Shown in pieces: positions 9,980 to 21,973 of a stretch of DNA of 64,000 nucleotides (its first letter is position 1; the number at the start of each line of letters is the position of its first letter). This DNA is from Marinobacter goseongensis (lineage in GTDB: Bacteria > Pseudomonadota > Gammaproteobacteria > Pseudomonadales > Oleiphilaceae). The notes under the pieces were generated by a model, which was given only the letters and a program-made list of their open reading frames with translations, ran no database searches and was not told the DNA's origin. The translations under genes and the position numbers were made by a program. Location of the stretch: positions 124,001 through 188,000 of the forward strand of contig NZ_JAKZAI010000002.1 in assembly GCF_023156235.1 (NCBI RefSeq), given 5' to 3'.

Positions 9980-11686
9980 ATGGTTCAATCGTCTCTGGCG
10001 ACGAAATCGCAGTCTTTTGATCTGGTCAAAATTGAAATTGAGCAGACCATAAAGCAGGCAGAATCCAGCCTCGAACGCTTTCAGGAAAACCGTGAAAGTG
10101 GCGAAGATCTTCAGAACTGCGTGGATTTCCTGAACCAGCTTCGCGGCATTTTCATTCTTGTTGAACTGCGCGGCGGCACGTTGCTGTGCCAGGAAGCCGT
10201 GAGCATGGCCAACGATGTGCCCGTTGGCGCGAACGATGACAAGAACATTCTCCTGACCACGCTGAACAGTGCGCTCTTCATACTCCGTCGCTATGTCGAG
10301 TATTACCATCAGCAGCGTGCTGATCACCCCGAATTGCTCCTGCCTGTGATCAATGAGCTTCGCGAAGCGCGTAAAGAGAAGCCATACCCTGAATCCTGCT
10401 TCTTTGAAGTAGACGTGAAGGAACGGCCGGATTTTTGTGACGGTGTCAGCATCCAGCCCTTTGAAGGCAATGAATCAGAATACGAGATTCTTGCCCGTCG
10501 CATGCGCCTGAGCTTTCAGGTCGGGCTTCTGGGCATTCTCCGTGAACGTAACGAAGTGGTGAGCAAGAAATTGTTCGGTCGCTCTGCCCGTGGACTCGCG
10601 CGCTTGTGCAAGGGCGCCCCGATGGGGCAGATGTGGTGTCTGGTGGCGATTGTGGCTGACACCATGCTGGACCGGGCCATGCCGTTCAACAAAGCTCGCA
10701 AGCGCATGTTCATGCGAGTTGAGAAATACGCACGGGAAGTGGTTTACGTCGGCGAGGTTGCCACCGCGAAAGACGCCCCGGACTCGTTGATTCGGGACCT
10801 TGTCTATCTGCTTTATCGCAGTGGCTCCGGCAACCCTGAAGTCACCAGCATCCTGTCCGCTTACCGGTTGGCGCCAACCGAGTACCCGGATTCCATGATG
10901 GCTGCTCACGCACGCCGTTTGTACGGGCCGGGCTCCGATGTTTTGAAGTCCTTGTCCGAAGCACTGCAGGACGAGCTGAATCAGCTTAAAGACAAGCTTG
11001 ATATCATTGAACGGGGAATTGAGCCCGACATTGCCGAGCTGTCCTCCATTGCCGATACCCTTGAGCGTCTTGGCAACACATTGCTGATGCTGGATCTCAA
11101 CAAGCTGGCCGGTCGTTGCCGGGAAGAAGCGGCACGCCTGCGGGCCTGGGAGTCGGAATCCCGCCTGCCTGCCGATGATGAACTCTACGCTCTCGCCGAT
11201 TCCGTCCTGGGAATTGAAGATGCCGTGCTGCAGATCGTAACCCGCGGCATCACATCGGAAACCGACGCACTGGCGACCGGTGAGCGCAAGCGCGATGAAT
11301 CCCTGTATCTTCAGGAGGCCATGTTCGTTGTTGCGGATGAGGCCAGAAGCGCCCTGACACTGGCCAAACGAGCCATTACTGCGTTCATTGAATCCGATTA
11401 CGACAAGCTCCACCTCGCCAACCTGCCCGCCACGCTGCACAGCATATGGGGCGGGCTGCAGATGGTAAACGATCCGGCGGCCGCGGATGTGCTGGCCCGG
11501 GTGGCGGCGTCGATCCAGGATCGCTTGCTGGACGCTCGGGGAGCGCCCGCAGCCCAGGTGCTGGAAGCGCTGGCGGATGCTTTGACGTCGCTGGAGTATT
11601 ACATCGAGAGTATCGGCAAGCGGGAGGAGCGAAACGCTGACCTGCTTCGCCTTGCGGAGACGTCACTGGACGACGTCGGGCTCTGA
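9980..11686 (+). CDS. fimL: FimL-like protein (ChpA N-terminal-like pilus/cAMP signalling regulator)
   Basis: A 568-residue cytoplasmic helical protein. The first 150 residues (VKIEIEQTIKQAESSLERF, then a block with LNQLRGIFILVELRGG, then ALFILRRYVEYY) follow the pattern of the degenerate Hpt-like N-terminus of the chemosensory kinase ChpA and of FimL. In Pseudomonas aeruginosa FimL is a stand-alone homologue of that region, about 560 residues long, needed for twitching motility and cAMP production. The apparent phospho-accepting histidine of true Hpt domains is absent here: RGIFILVELRG replaces the usual H-x-x-K-G box. Databases sometimes misname such proteins as iron transporters, but no membrane segments are present. 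The gene is monocistronic, with its own promoter and terminator. Confidence 0.75.
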   Translation: MVQSSLATKSQSFDLVKIEIEQTIKQAESSLERFQENRESGEDLQNCVDFLNQLRGIFILVELRGGTLLCQEAVSMANDVPVGANDDKNILLTTLNSALFILRRYVEYYHQQRADHPELLLPVINELREARKEKPYPESCFFEVDVKERPDFCDGVSIQPFEGNESEYEILARRMRLSFQVGLLGILRERNEVVSKKLFGRSARGLARLCKGAPMGQMWCLVAIVADTMLDRAMPFNKARKRMFMRVEKYAREVVYVGEVATAKDAPDSLIRDLVYLLYRSGSGNPEVTSILSAYRLAPTEYPDSMMAAHARRLYGPGSDVLKSLSEALQDELNQLKDKLDIIERGIEPDIAELSSIADTLERLGNTLLMLDLNKLAGRCREEAARLRAWESESRLPADDELYALADSVLGIEDAVLQIVTRGITSETDALATGERKRDESLYLQEAMFVVADEARSALTLAKRAITAFIESDYDKLHLANLPATLHSIWGGLQMVNDPAAADVLARVAASIQDRLLDARGAPAAQVLEALADALTSLEYYIESIGKREERNADLLRLAETSLDDVGL

Positions 11687-11689
11687 ATA

Positions 11690-11721
11690 AAAAAAAACCT
11701 GCCAACTGGCAGGTTTTTTTT
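11690..11721. terminator. Bidirectional rho-independent terminator
   Basis: Stem CCTGCC/GGCAGG with loop AACT is flanked by an A-run on the left and eight T on the right. It lies between the convergent fimL-like gene and the SCP2-domain gene and can serve both. Confidence 0.9.
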
Positions 11722-11747
11722 GGAGCGATGGTTCTGTAGGCAGGTGA

Positions 11748-12062
11748 TCAGCCCATCTTGAACAGTTCGCCCAGTTTGGTTGCCAGCATCATGTCGCCTT
11801 CGGCGCGCAGCTGGCCGGCCATGAACGCCTGCATGCCGTCAGTCTCGCCTGAGACGATGCCTTGCAGGGTTTCTGAATTCATAATCAGGGTCACGGAAGG
11901 ATCGTCGTGGGCACCTTCGTGAAGTTTGCAGGTGCCATCATTGATAACCAGGTGGTAGGTCTTGTCATCTTCGATGTCGAACTGGAATACCAGATCGAGG
12001 CCTTGCGCTGCGTCTGCGTTGAAATTCTGTTCGAGCTTTTCAAATACCTGAGCTACAGACAT
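11748..12062 (-). CDS. SCP2 sterol-binding domain protein
   Basis: A single-domain SCP2/UbiJ-type lipid-binding protein of 104 residues. It begins MSVAQVFEKLEQNF and contains the typical block FQFDIEDDKTYHLVINDG, then VTLIMNSETLQGIVSGE and a C-terminal KLGELFKMG. Such short proteins bind acyl chains or other hydrophobic ligands in the cytoplasm, but the ligand here is unknown. No signal peptide is present. It stands alone, convergent with the fimL-like gene and divergent from sohB. Confidence 0.88.
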   Translation of the reverse strand: MSVAQVFEKLEQNFNADAAQGLDLVFQFDIEDDKTYHLVINDGTCKLHEGAHDDPSVTLIMNSETLQGIVSGETDGMQAFMAGQLRAEGDMMLATKLGELFKMG

Positions 12063-12286
12063 TATTTTACCCTTTTTGATGATTGTCTTGGCTTGGCGAC
12101 GGCTATGGGGTCCCTGGCATGCGCCTGTTCCGGGCCGGGAAGAGCCGACGTAGCTTCCCGACTTTAGGGTGACAGACTGACAGTGTCAACCTCTATCGAA
12201 CGCTTGTTTTAAAATCGCAGGTCGCTTACTACAACAGACCCTGTAAGTTACAATCACCGCTTTGAAAATCTGCCTGGAGAAGCAAT

Positions 12287-13351
12287 TTGGAATTTCTGAC
12301 AGAGTTCGGTTTGTTCGTTGCCAAAGCTGTGACACTGGTCGTGGCATTGATCGTTGTCATTTCGGTCATCCTGTCTGCCGCCCAGAAGGATAAGGGTGAG
12401 GAAAGCGGCGATGGTGAGCTCAGGGTGCGGAAACTCAATGAAAAGTACCGCAGGCTGCGGGAATCCCTGGAGGCTCGCTTGCTATCCGAACCGGATCGCA
12501 AAGCCTGGGCCAAGAAATACAAGAAGGACGAAAAGGCCAAGGCCAAGGCTGACAAGGGAAAGCGCAAAGCCGGAGCGGAGCCCGCGGATCCGAAAAAGCG
12601 GGTCTTCGTGCTGGATTTTGACGGCGACATCAAAGCCAGCGATACAGACCCTCTGCGACGCGCCATAACCGCCGTACTGAGTATCGCCAAGCCGGGTCAG
12701 GATGAAGTGGTGATTCGGCTCGAGAGTGGAGGAGGTCTGGTCCACTCCTACGGTCTGGCCGCGGCTCAGCTTGACCGTATCCGCAGCAAGGGCATCCATC
12801 TGACCGCCTGCGTTGACAAAGTGGCCGCCAGTGGCGGCTATATGATGGCCTGTGTCGCCGACCGGATCGTGGCCTCGCCGTTTGCCATTCTCGGCTCCAT
12901 TGGCGTCGTTGCTCAGTTACCCAATTTCCATCGGTTTCTGAAAAAGAACGACGTGGATTTCGAGGTGCTCACTGCCGGTGAACACAAGCGGACGCTGACT
13001 GTATTTGGCGAGAATACCGACAAGGGCCGTCAGAAATTCCTGGAGGATCTGGAGGATACCCACGTACTGTTCAAGGAGTACGTCAGTGAGCGCAGGCCGG
13101 GGCTCGATATCGCCGCGGTCGCTAATGGTGACATCTGGTTTGGCCGCCGTGCTCTGGATGTCAATCTGATTGATCAGATTCAGACCTCCGACGAATATCT
13201 CATTGAAGCCTGCGAGCATGCTGACGTAATCTCGGTCACATTCCAGCGCAAGCGAACGTTGCCGGAAAAGCTTGGTCTGGCCACCAGCGCCGCTCTAGAG
13301 CACACCGTATGGAAAGTACTGAGCGCGTTCCGGAACCAGAAAATCCAGTAG
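12287..13351 (+). CDS. sohB: SohB-like inner-membrane serine protease (S49 family)
   Basis: A signal-peptide-peptidase-like protease of 354 residues facing the periplasm. It begins with a TTG codon at 12287, preceded by GGAGA at 12276-12280, and no ATG fits the family N-terminus. One membrane anchor covers about residues 8-30, followed by a basic, coiled, Lys-rich stretch (70-105) that is usual in SohB. The catalytic Ser182 is in VAASGGYMMA and the general-base Lys234 in GEHKRTLTV, the S49 Ser-Lys dyad. acuI-like starts 22 bases later in the same direction. Confidence 0.93.
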   Translation: MEFLTEFGLFVAKAVTLVVALIVVISVILSAAQKDKGEESGDGELRVRKLNEKYRRLRESLEARLLSEPDRKAWAKKYKKDEKAKAKADKGKRKAGAEPADPKKRVFVLDFDGDIKASDTDPLRRAITAVLSIAKPGQDEVVIRLESGGGLVHSYGLAAAQLDRIRSKGIHLTACVDKVAASGGYMMACVADRIVASPFAILGSIGVVAQLPNFHRFLKKNDVDFEVLTAGEHKRTLTVFGENTDKGRQKFLEDLEDTHVLFKEYVSERRPGLDIAAVANGDIWFGRRALDVNLIDQIQTSDEYLIEACEHADVISVTFQRKRTLPEKLGLATSAALEHTVWKVLSAFRNQKIQ

Positions 13352-13373
13352 CTGACAGACACGGGGCATCATC

Positions 13374-14372
13374 ATGACAAACCCAACCGAATTCAAGGCC
13401 TGGCAAGTACGGGAGAGTAACGGCGAGTATCAGGGCAGCGAGCAGACCCTGAATACCGCCGATCTGCCGGATAACGATGTATTGATCAAGGTTAGCCACT
13501 CATCCCTGAACTACAAGGATGCGCTGTCTGCCTCGGGCAACAAGGGCGTTACCCGCAACTTTCCCCATACGCCCGGCATTGATGCCGCAGGTGAGGTGGT
13601 GGATTCCGCTACGGGTGAGCCGGCCGTCGGCAGCAAGGTCATCGTGACCGGTTATGATCTGGGTATGAACACCGCGGGCGGGTTTGGCGAGTATATTCGG
13701 GTGCCGGTCTCCTGGTGCGTGGCCATGGCACCAGGCTGGGATGCTCGCACCGCGATGATCTACGGCACCGCCGGCCTGACCGCCGGGCTGTGTGTTCAGA
13801 AGCTTCTTACCATGGGGGCCCGCCCCGAGCAGGGCAAAGTGGCGGTCTCCGGTGCCAGTGGGGCGGTAGGCAGTGTTGCCGTTGAGTTGCTGGCCGGGCT
13901 GGGTTTTGACGTTGTCGCCATCAGCGGAAAAGCCGGCCACACCGATGAATTGAAAGCCCTTGGCGCGTCCGAGGTGGTCGGCCGTGATGCGCTGGCCGCT
14001 GAGAAAAAACCGATGCTCAAGCCGGTATTTGCCAACGCGGTGGACACGGTCGGTGGTCAGCCCCTGGCGGAACTGCTGAAGCAGATCTTGCCGGGTGGCT
14101 CGGTCTCCTGCTGCGGACTGGTCGCCGGCCCGCAACTGGAAACCACGGTACTGCCTTTCATTCTGAGAGGCGTTAACCTGCTGGGTGTTGATTCGGTGGA
14201 AATACCGCTGGCGGAGAAAGCGGCTATCTGGGAGAAGTTCGCCGGAGCCTGGGCATGCCCGAAAACGGAAGCCACCGCCCGCACAATCGGTCGTGGCGAG
14301 CTGGACGGGGCGCTGCAGGCGTTTCTGAAGGGCGAATCGTCAGGCAAGATTGTTCTGGATCATTCGCTCTGA
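13374..14372 (+). CDS. acuI: AcuI/YhdH-type NADPH-dependent acrylyl-CoA (quinone-type) reductase
   Basis: A zinc-independent medium-chain dehydrogenase/reductase of 332 residues. The N-terminal GroES-like domain has VSHSSLNYKDALSASG and HTPGIDAAGEVV. The Rossmann domain has the nucleotide-binding loop VSGASGAVGSVAVELL, followed by LGASEVVGRD. These features match the AcuI/YhdH subgroup, which reduces acrylyl-CoA to propionyl-CoA and protects cells handling dimethylsulfoniopropionate or 3-hydroxypropionate. The exact substrate is inferred from the subgroup. It probably shares a transcript with sohB and ends before a strong terminator. Confidence 0.85.
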   Translation: MTNPTEFKAWQVRESNGEYQGSEQTLNTADLPDNDVLIKVSHSSLNYKDALSASGNKGVTRNFPHTPGIDAAGEVVDSATGEPAVGSKVIVTGYDLGMNTAGGFGEYIRVPVSWCVAMAPGWDARTAMIYGTAGLTAGLCVQKLLTMGARPEQGKVAVSGASGAVGSVAVELLAGLGFDVVAISGKAGHTDELKALGASEVVGRDALAAEKKPMLKPVFANAVDTVGGQPLAELLKQILPGGSVSCCGLVAGPQLETTVLPFILRGVNLLGVDSVEIPLAEKAAIWEKFAGAWACPKTEATARTIGRGELDGALQAFLKGESSGKIVLDHSL

Positions 14373-14409
14373 GGCCACGCCCCGGCGCGCGGGTTTCAGG
14401 GATGAACAG

Positions 14410-14441
14410 AAAAGGGGGAACCGCCGGTTCCCCCTTTTTTA
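14410..14441. terminator. Bidirectional rho-independent terminator
   Basis: A nine-base stem GGGGGAACC/GGTTCCCCC with loop GCC has A4 on the left and T6 on the right. It separates the convergent acuI-like gene and the DUF934 gene. Confidence 0.9.
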
Positions 14442-14464
14442 CACCAGCAATGACTTCTGACCGG

Positions 14465-14968
14465 TCAGGACGCCCGGCGACGAAACAGCGGCATGTCGGT
14501 GTCGGTCGCGGCCTGATACCCCTGGCTGAAGAAGCTCAGAGAGCGGGCCGCCTTGGTGGCGTCCTTGTCTTCCCGCAATGCGTAGCTGTCAAACCCGCAG
14601 CGTTTCATGAACTGCAGCTGATCCAACAGTACATCGCCGATAGCCCGCAGCTCGTTCTGGTAACCGAATCGCTCACGCAGCAGCCGCGCAATGCTGTAGC
14701 CCCGACCATCACTGAACTTCGGGAAATTGACGGCAATCAGCTTCAGCTCATTGACCAGGCCGTCCAGAATTTCCGGCTCGTCGTGACTGTCGAACCACAC
14801 GCCGATGCCATCGCGGCCCTCAAAGTGCTCTTTACCGGCCAACCACAGATCCGCTGGGATCAGTGCTGGCTGGTCCGGTATGGAGAGGGCGTCCCCGTCA
14901 GCGGGCCGGGGGACGACCACCCAGGTGTCCGCCGAGATGGTTCCGTCTCTGGAAATAATGTCACGCAT
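14465..14968 (-). CDS. DUF934 protein linked to sulfite reductase
   Basis: A 167-residue cytoplasmic protein of the DUF934 family, found almost always next to cysI in proteobacteria. The conserved core is VNFPKFSDGRGYSIARLLRERFGY, followed by ELRAIGDVLLDQL and MKRCGFDSYALRE. I choose the ATG at 14968 (MRDIISRDG), which overlaps the cysI stop by eight bases. The longer frame to 14992 lies within cysI. The biochemical role is unsettled, but the gene neighbourhood points to assimilatory sulfite reduction. Confidence 0.9.
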   Translation of the reverse strand: MRDIISRDGTISADTWVVVPRPADGDALSIPDQPALIPADLWLAGKEHFEGRDGIGVWFDSHDEPEILDGLVNELKLIAVNFPKFSDGRGYSIARLLRERFGYQNELRAIGDVLLDQLQFMKRCGFDSYALREDKDATKAARSLSFFSQGYQAATDTDMPLFRRRAS

Positions 14969-16613
14969 AGACCCGCTCCTTGAAAGGCTCAATTCCGATC
15001 CGACGATAGGTTTCGAGGAACGGTTCCTCGTCTTTCCGGTTATTCACATACACATCAATGATCTTGGCAATCACTTCCGGCATGTCATCCTGGGCAAACG
15101 AGGGCCCGAGGATCTTGCCAATGGTGGCGTCGTGATGGGACGAGCCGCCGAGGCTTACCTGATAGAACTCCGCGCCCTTTTTGTCGACACCGAGTACCCC
15201 GATATTGCCCACGTGGTGATGACCGCAGGCGTTCATGCACCCGGAAATGTTGAGATCGATGTCCCCCAGGTCGTAGAGGAAATCCATGTCGTCGAACCGG
15301 CGCTGGATGGATTCGGCCACCGGAATGGATTTAGCATTTGCCAGGGCGCAGTAATCGCCGCCGGGGCAGCAGATGACGTCGGTCAGGGTGTTGAGATTGG
15401 CGGTGGCAAAGCCCATGGGCTCAATTTGCTGCCAAAGCTCAAACAGCTGATCCTGACGGACATCCGCTAGCACTACGTTCTGCTGATGGGTCACCCGCAC
15501 TTCACCAAAGCTGAACGCTTCGGCCAGTTCGGCAATCTGCTCAAGCTGGGTGTCGGAGACATCACCCGGGGGCGTGCCGGTTTTCTTCATGGTCAGCGTG
15601 ACAATGGCGTAGCCGGGCTTTTTGTGGCTGTCGACGTTGTGGCTCAGCCATTGGTCAAAGCGACGGTTCTCGAAGCGTTGGGAGGCCAGCCGCTCCGACG
15701 CATTGTCCATCGCTTCGTAGGCGGGCTCGGTGAAATAGCCCTGAATACGCTCGATGGCTTCACGGGTCAGCCGGGTGGGGGAGTCCTTGATGTGGGCCCA
15801 CTCTGACTCGACCTTCTCCGCAAACCCTTCGGGAGTCAGTGCTTTTACCAGAATTTTGATCCGAGCCTTGAACTTGTTGTCGCGGCGGCCGTAACGGTTG
15901 TATACCCGCAAAACGGCTTCCAGGTACGTCAGCAGATCCAGCTCGGGCAAAAACTCGCGGATCACCGGACCCACCATCGGAGTGCGGCCCAGACCGCCAC
16001 CCACATGGACCCGATAACCCAGTTCACCCTGATCGTTACGGACCATTTGCAGCCCGATGTCGTGAACCTGAATAGCCGCACGGTCGGTGTTTTCAGAGGC
16101 GTTGACTGCTACCTTGAATTTACGGGGCAGGAAGGCGAATTCAGGGTGGAAGGTAGACCACTGGCGAATGATTTCGCAGTAAGGCCGCGGGTCGACCACC
16201 TCGTCAACCTGAACGCCGGAAAACTGATCTGTGGTGGTGTTTCGGATACAGTTGCCACTGGTCTGGTTGGCGTGCATCTCGACTTCCGCCAATTCCGACA
16301 GAATGTCGGGCACATCTTCCAACGCCGGCCAGTTCAGTTGCACGTTCTGGCGGGTCGTGAAGTGGGCATAACCCTTATCGTAGTCACGGGTAATACGCGC
16401 CAGCCGACGCAACTGGTCGGACCTGAGCATGCCGTACGGAACACAGATCCGCAACATGGGCGCAAGACGCTGAACGTAAAGACCATTCTGGAGCCGAAGG
16501 GGAAGGAATTCTTCCTCACTCAGCTCGCCGGCGAGCGCACGCTCTGTCTGGTCACGGAATTGGGTAACCCGCTCGGCCGCTATCTGCCGATCGTGTTCAT
16601 CGTATACGTACAT
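14961..16613 (-). CDS. cysI: Sulfite (or nitrite) reductase hemoprotein
   Basis: A siroheme and [4Fe-4S] enzyme that reduces sulfite to sulfide for cysteine synthesis. The ATG at 16613 (MYVYDEHDR), with AGGACG upstream, gives 550 residues. The frame is open 23 codons further, but without family match. Two ferredoxin-like half-domains are visible (LRLQNGLYVQR and YAHFTTRQNVQLNW). The cluster ligands are in CCPGGDYCALANAKS and NISGCMNACGHHHVG. A separate flavoprotein subunit gene is not in the window, as in Pseudomonas, so the electron donor must be elsewhere. It is translationally coupled to the DUF934 gene. Confidence 0.93.
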   Translation of the reverse strand: MYVYDEHDRQIAAERVTQFRDQTERALAGELSEEEFLPLRLQNGLYVQRLAPMLRICVPYGMLRSDQLRRLARITRDYDKGYAHFTTRQNVQLNWPALEDVPDILSELAEVEMHANQTSGNCIRNTTTDQFSGVQVDEVVDPRPYCEIIRQWSTFHPEFAFLPRKFKVAVNASENTDRAAIQVHDIGLQMVRNDQGELGYRVHVGGGLGRTPMVGPVIREFLPELDLLTYLEAVLRVYNRYGRRDNKFKARIKILVKALTPEGFAEKVESEWAHIKDSPTRLTREAIERIQGYFTEPAYEAMDNASERLASQRFENRRFDQWLSHNVDSHKKPGYAIVTLTMKKTGTPPGDVSDTQLEQIAELAEAFSFGEVRVTHQQNVVLADVRQDQLFELWQQIEPMGFATANLNTLTDVICCPGGDYCALANAKSIPVAESIQRRFDDMDFLYDLGDIDLNISGCMNACGHHHVGNIGVLGVDKKGAEFYQVSLGGSSHHDATIGKILGPSFAQDDMPEVIAKIIDVYVNNRKDEEPFLETYRRIGIEPFKERVYA

Positions 16614-16857
16614 AGTAAAACGTCCTGCAAAAACGCGTGGTATCAGGGATAAGGCCCCTTTTCGAGGAGGGCAGAATATCATCGTGTATATATTGTTAAA
16701 ATGATTATTTCCAAATATGTTTATCGATTCGAGTGATAAACAAACACCAAAAAGACTGGACGGAAGGCGATTACATGCTTAACTATAGTGGAACGGGGTT
16801 GGCGGCATTCGTGATCGTCACTTTCATATAATAAAAAGGTATCGGGAGGAATCCGAG

Positions 16858-16962
16858 ATGAAAAAGAACGCACATTCAGACAGCAGTGTTGATGCCGTTG
16901 CGGCGGTTTTTCTGGTCATGCTGGTCGTGGCGTTTGCCGTCGTCTGGGTCAGCGGGCAGTAA
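16858..16962 (+). CDS. Predicted 34-residue single-pass membrane peptide
   Basis: A small open frame with a strong ribosome site (GGGAGGA ending eight bases before the ATG at 16858). The peptide starts MKKNAHSDSSVDAV and continues into one hydrophobic helix (about residues 13-31, AAVFLVMLVVAFAVVWVSG), ending GQ. It is too short for routine gene calling. The stop at 16962 lies one base from the end of the convergent DUF2970 gene. I do not recognise a family. The good ribosome site and clean amphipathic layout make translation plausible. Confidence 0.5.
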   Translation: MKKNAHSDSSVDAVAAVFLVMLVVAFAVVWVSGQ

Positions 16963-16963
16963 A

Positions 16964-17188
16964 TTACTGCGCTGACAGCACCAGCTTTACCACGACAACC
17001 AGGGTAATCACGAAGCCTGTCGTGAACAGCAGGCCCGCGATGATATAGGGAAGCGGGCTGTGGCTCGAGAAATCCTCCTGCCGGCGCTTGTCGGATTGAA
17101 CTCCGAACGCGCCGGCGAGGATGCTCTGAATGATTTTCAGTACCCCCGGTCCTTTGGGTTTCTGGTCATCTTTGCCTTCGGTAGCCAT
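16964..17188 (-). CDS. DUF2970 small membrane protein
   Basis: A 74-residue protein starting at the ATG at 17188 (MATEGKDDQ). It has a charged N-terminus, the conserved segment LKIIQSILAGAFGVQSDKRR, and one C-terminal membrane helix (about 50-72). This matches the DUF2970 family, often found near metH in Pseudomonas relatives. Its function is unknown. It lies 31 bases downstream of metH in the same direction, so it is probably co-transcribed with metH. Confidence 0.8.
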   Translation of the reverse strand: MATEGKDDQKPKGPGVLKIIQSILAGAFGVQSDKRRQEDFSSHSPLPYIIAGLLFTTGFVITLVVVVKLVLSAQ

Positions 17189-17219
17189 AGTGCTCCCAGT
17201 ACAAACTTGCCGTTCAGAT

Positions 17220-20918
<3,699 letters not shown>

Positions 20919-21139
20919 AGGAATACTTCCGGAAGTCGTGTTTAACGTCATATTTAACTGAACGGCGCGGGATCATAGCAAAATTGCCGGATTCCGTCCC
21001 GGTACGGGTGACTAATGTCAATTACCGGTGTCAATAAGGGAAACTCATCGGCGCTCTAAAGCCTGACTATTTTACTTGGTCTTTCATGTTCTGGCGAACT
21101 CCCTTAAAATGAACTCAAACTTTCAAACGGGTTGAAAAC

Positions 21140-21727
21140 ATGGCACTGGTTACTGTGACTGATCCCGCACGGGATTATCTGGCGCAACTGATTGAAAAGC
21201 AGGATGTGGAAGGCATGGGCGTGCGCATTTTCGTGACCCAGCCGGGCACCAAGAATGCCGAAACCTGCCTGGCCTACTGCCCACCCAATGAAGTGGTACC
21301 CACCGACGAGCAAGTGGATCTGGGCAAGTTCACCCTGTTTCTGGATCATAATTCTGTACCATTCCTCGAAGAAGCATTCGTGGACTATTCCAAGGATCAG
21401 ATGGGCGGGCAGCTCACCATCAAGGCGCCCAACGCCAAGGTTCCGAAGATCGATGACGATGCACCGCTGCCTGACCGGGTCAATTACATCCTCGCGTCCG
21501 AGATCAATCCCAATCTGGCTGCCCATGGAGGCGATGTATCACTCGTCGAGATTGTGGACGAATCGGTCGCAGTGCTTCGTTTCGGCGGCGGCTGTCAGGG
21601 TTGCAGTGCCGTCAGCCTGACCCTGAAGCAGGGCGTCGAGACCACACTTAAAGAGCGAGTCCCGGAAATTACGGCAGTGAGGGACGTAACGGATCATTCC
21701 GTGACAGACAATGCTTACTATCAGTAA
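21140..21727 (+). CDS. nfuA: Fe-S biogenesis protein NfuA
   Basis: A carrier of [4Fe-4S] clusters for late assembly and repair. It has 195 residues. The N-terminal A-type-like domain (residues 1-95) has lost most cluster cysteines, as in E. coli NfuA. The C-terminal NifU domain carries the CxxC motif in [11 protein letters not shown]. The region [18 protein letters not shown] is characteristic. It is divergent from metH and ends before a long perfect hairpin. Confidence 0.96.
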   Translation: MALVTVTDPARDYLAQLIEKQDVEGMGVRIFVTQPGTKNAETCLAYCPPNEVVPTDEQVDLGKFTLFLDHNSVPFLEEAFVDYSKDQMGGQLTIKAPNAKVPKIDDDAPLPDRVNYILASEINPNLAAHGGDVSLVEIVDESVAVLRFGGGCQGCSAVSLTLKQGVETTLKERVPEITAVRDVTDHSVTDNAYYQ

Positions 21728-21748
21728 CCGTTTCTGACGGCTTATCGC

Positions 21749-21787
21749 GAACAGAACAGCCCGGTAATGCACCGGGCTGTTCTGTTC
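21749..21787 (+). terminator. Long inverted repeat, probable terminator of nfuA
   Basis: A perfect 17-base stem (GAACAGAACAGCCCGGT and its complement) with loop AATGC starts 21 bases after the nfuA stop. A long T-run is missing, so termination may rely on the stem or the element may act as an RNA-stabilising hairpin. Confidence 0.65.
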
Positions 21788-21973
21788 CGGCCCGCGCAAA
21801 TTGTCTGCCGCATTTCCCATCTTTCGTTGGCGGCACGGCCAATGCCCCGATATTTCAATTACTTCATCATTCGTCACATAATCAGAAACGACAGGCGAGT
21901 ACCACTCTGGCCTGGCTCATAACGATGGTCTCGCTGGCGTTTCTGCCCGCGACATTTATAACCGGGGTTCAAT

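Noticed and set aside
20919..21139. A cobalamin or SAM riboswitch before metH
   Set aside because: The divergent metH-nfuA gap is only about 220 bases and I could not find a B12-box or the conserved SAM-aptamer helices.
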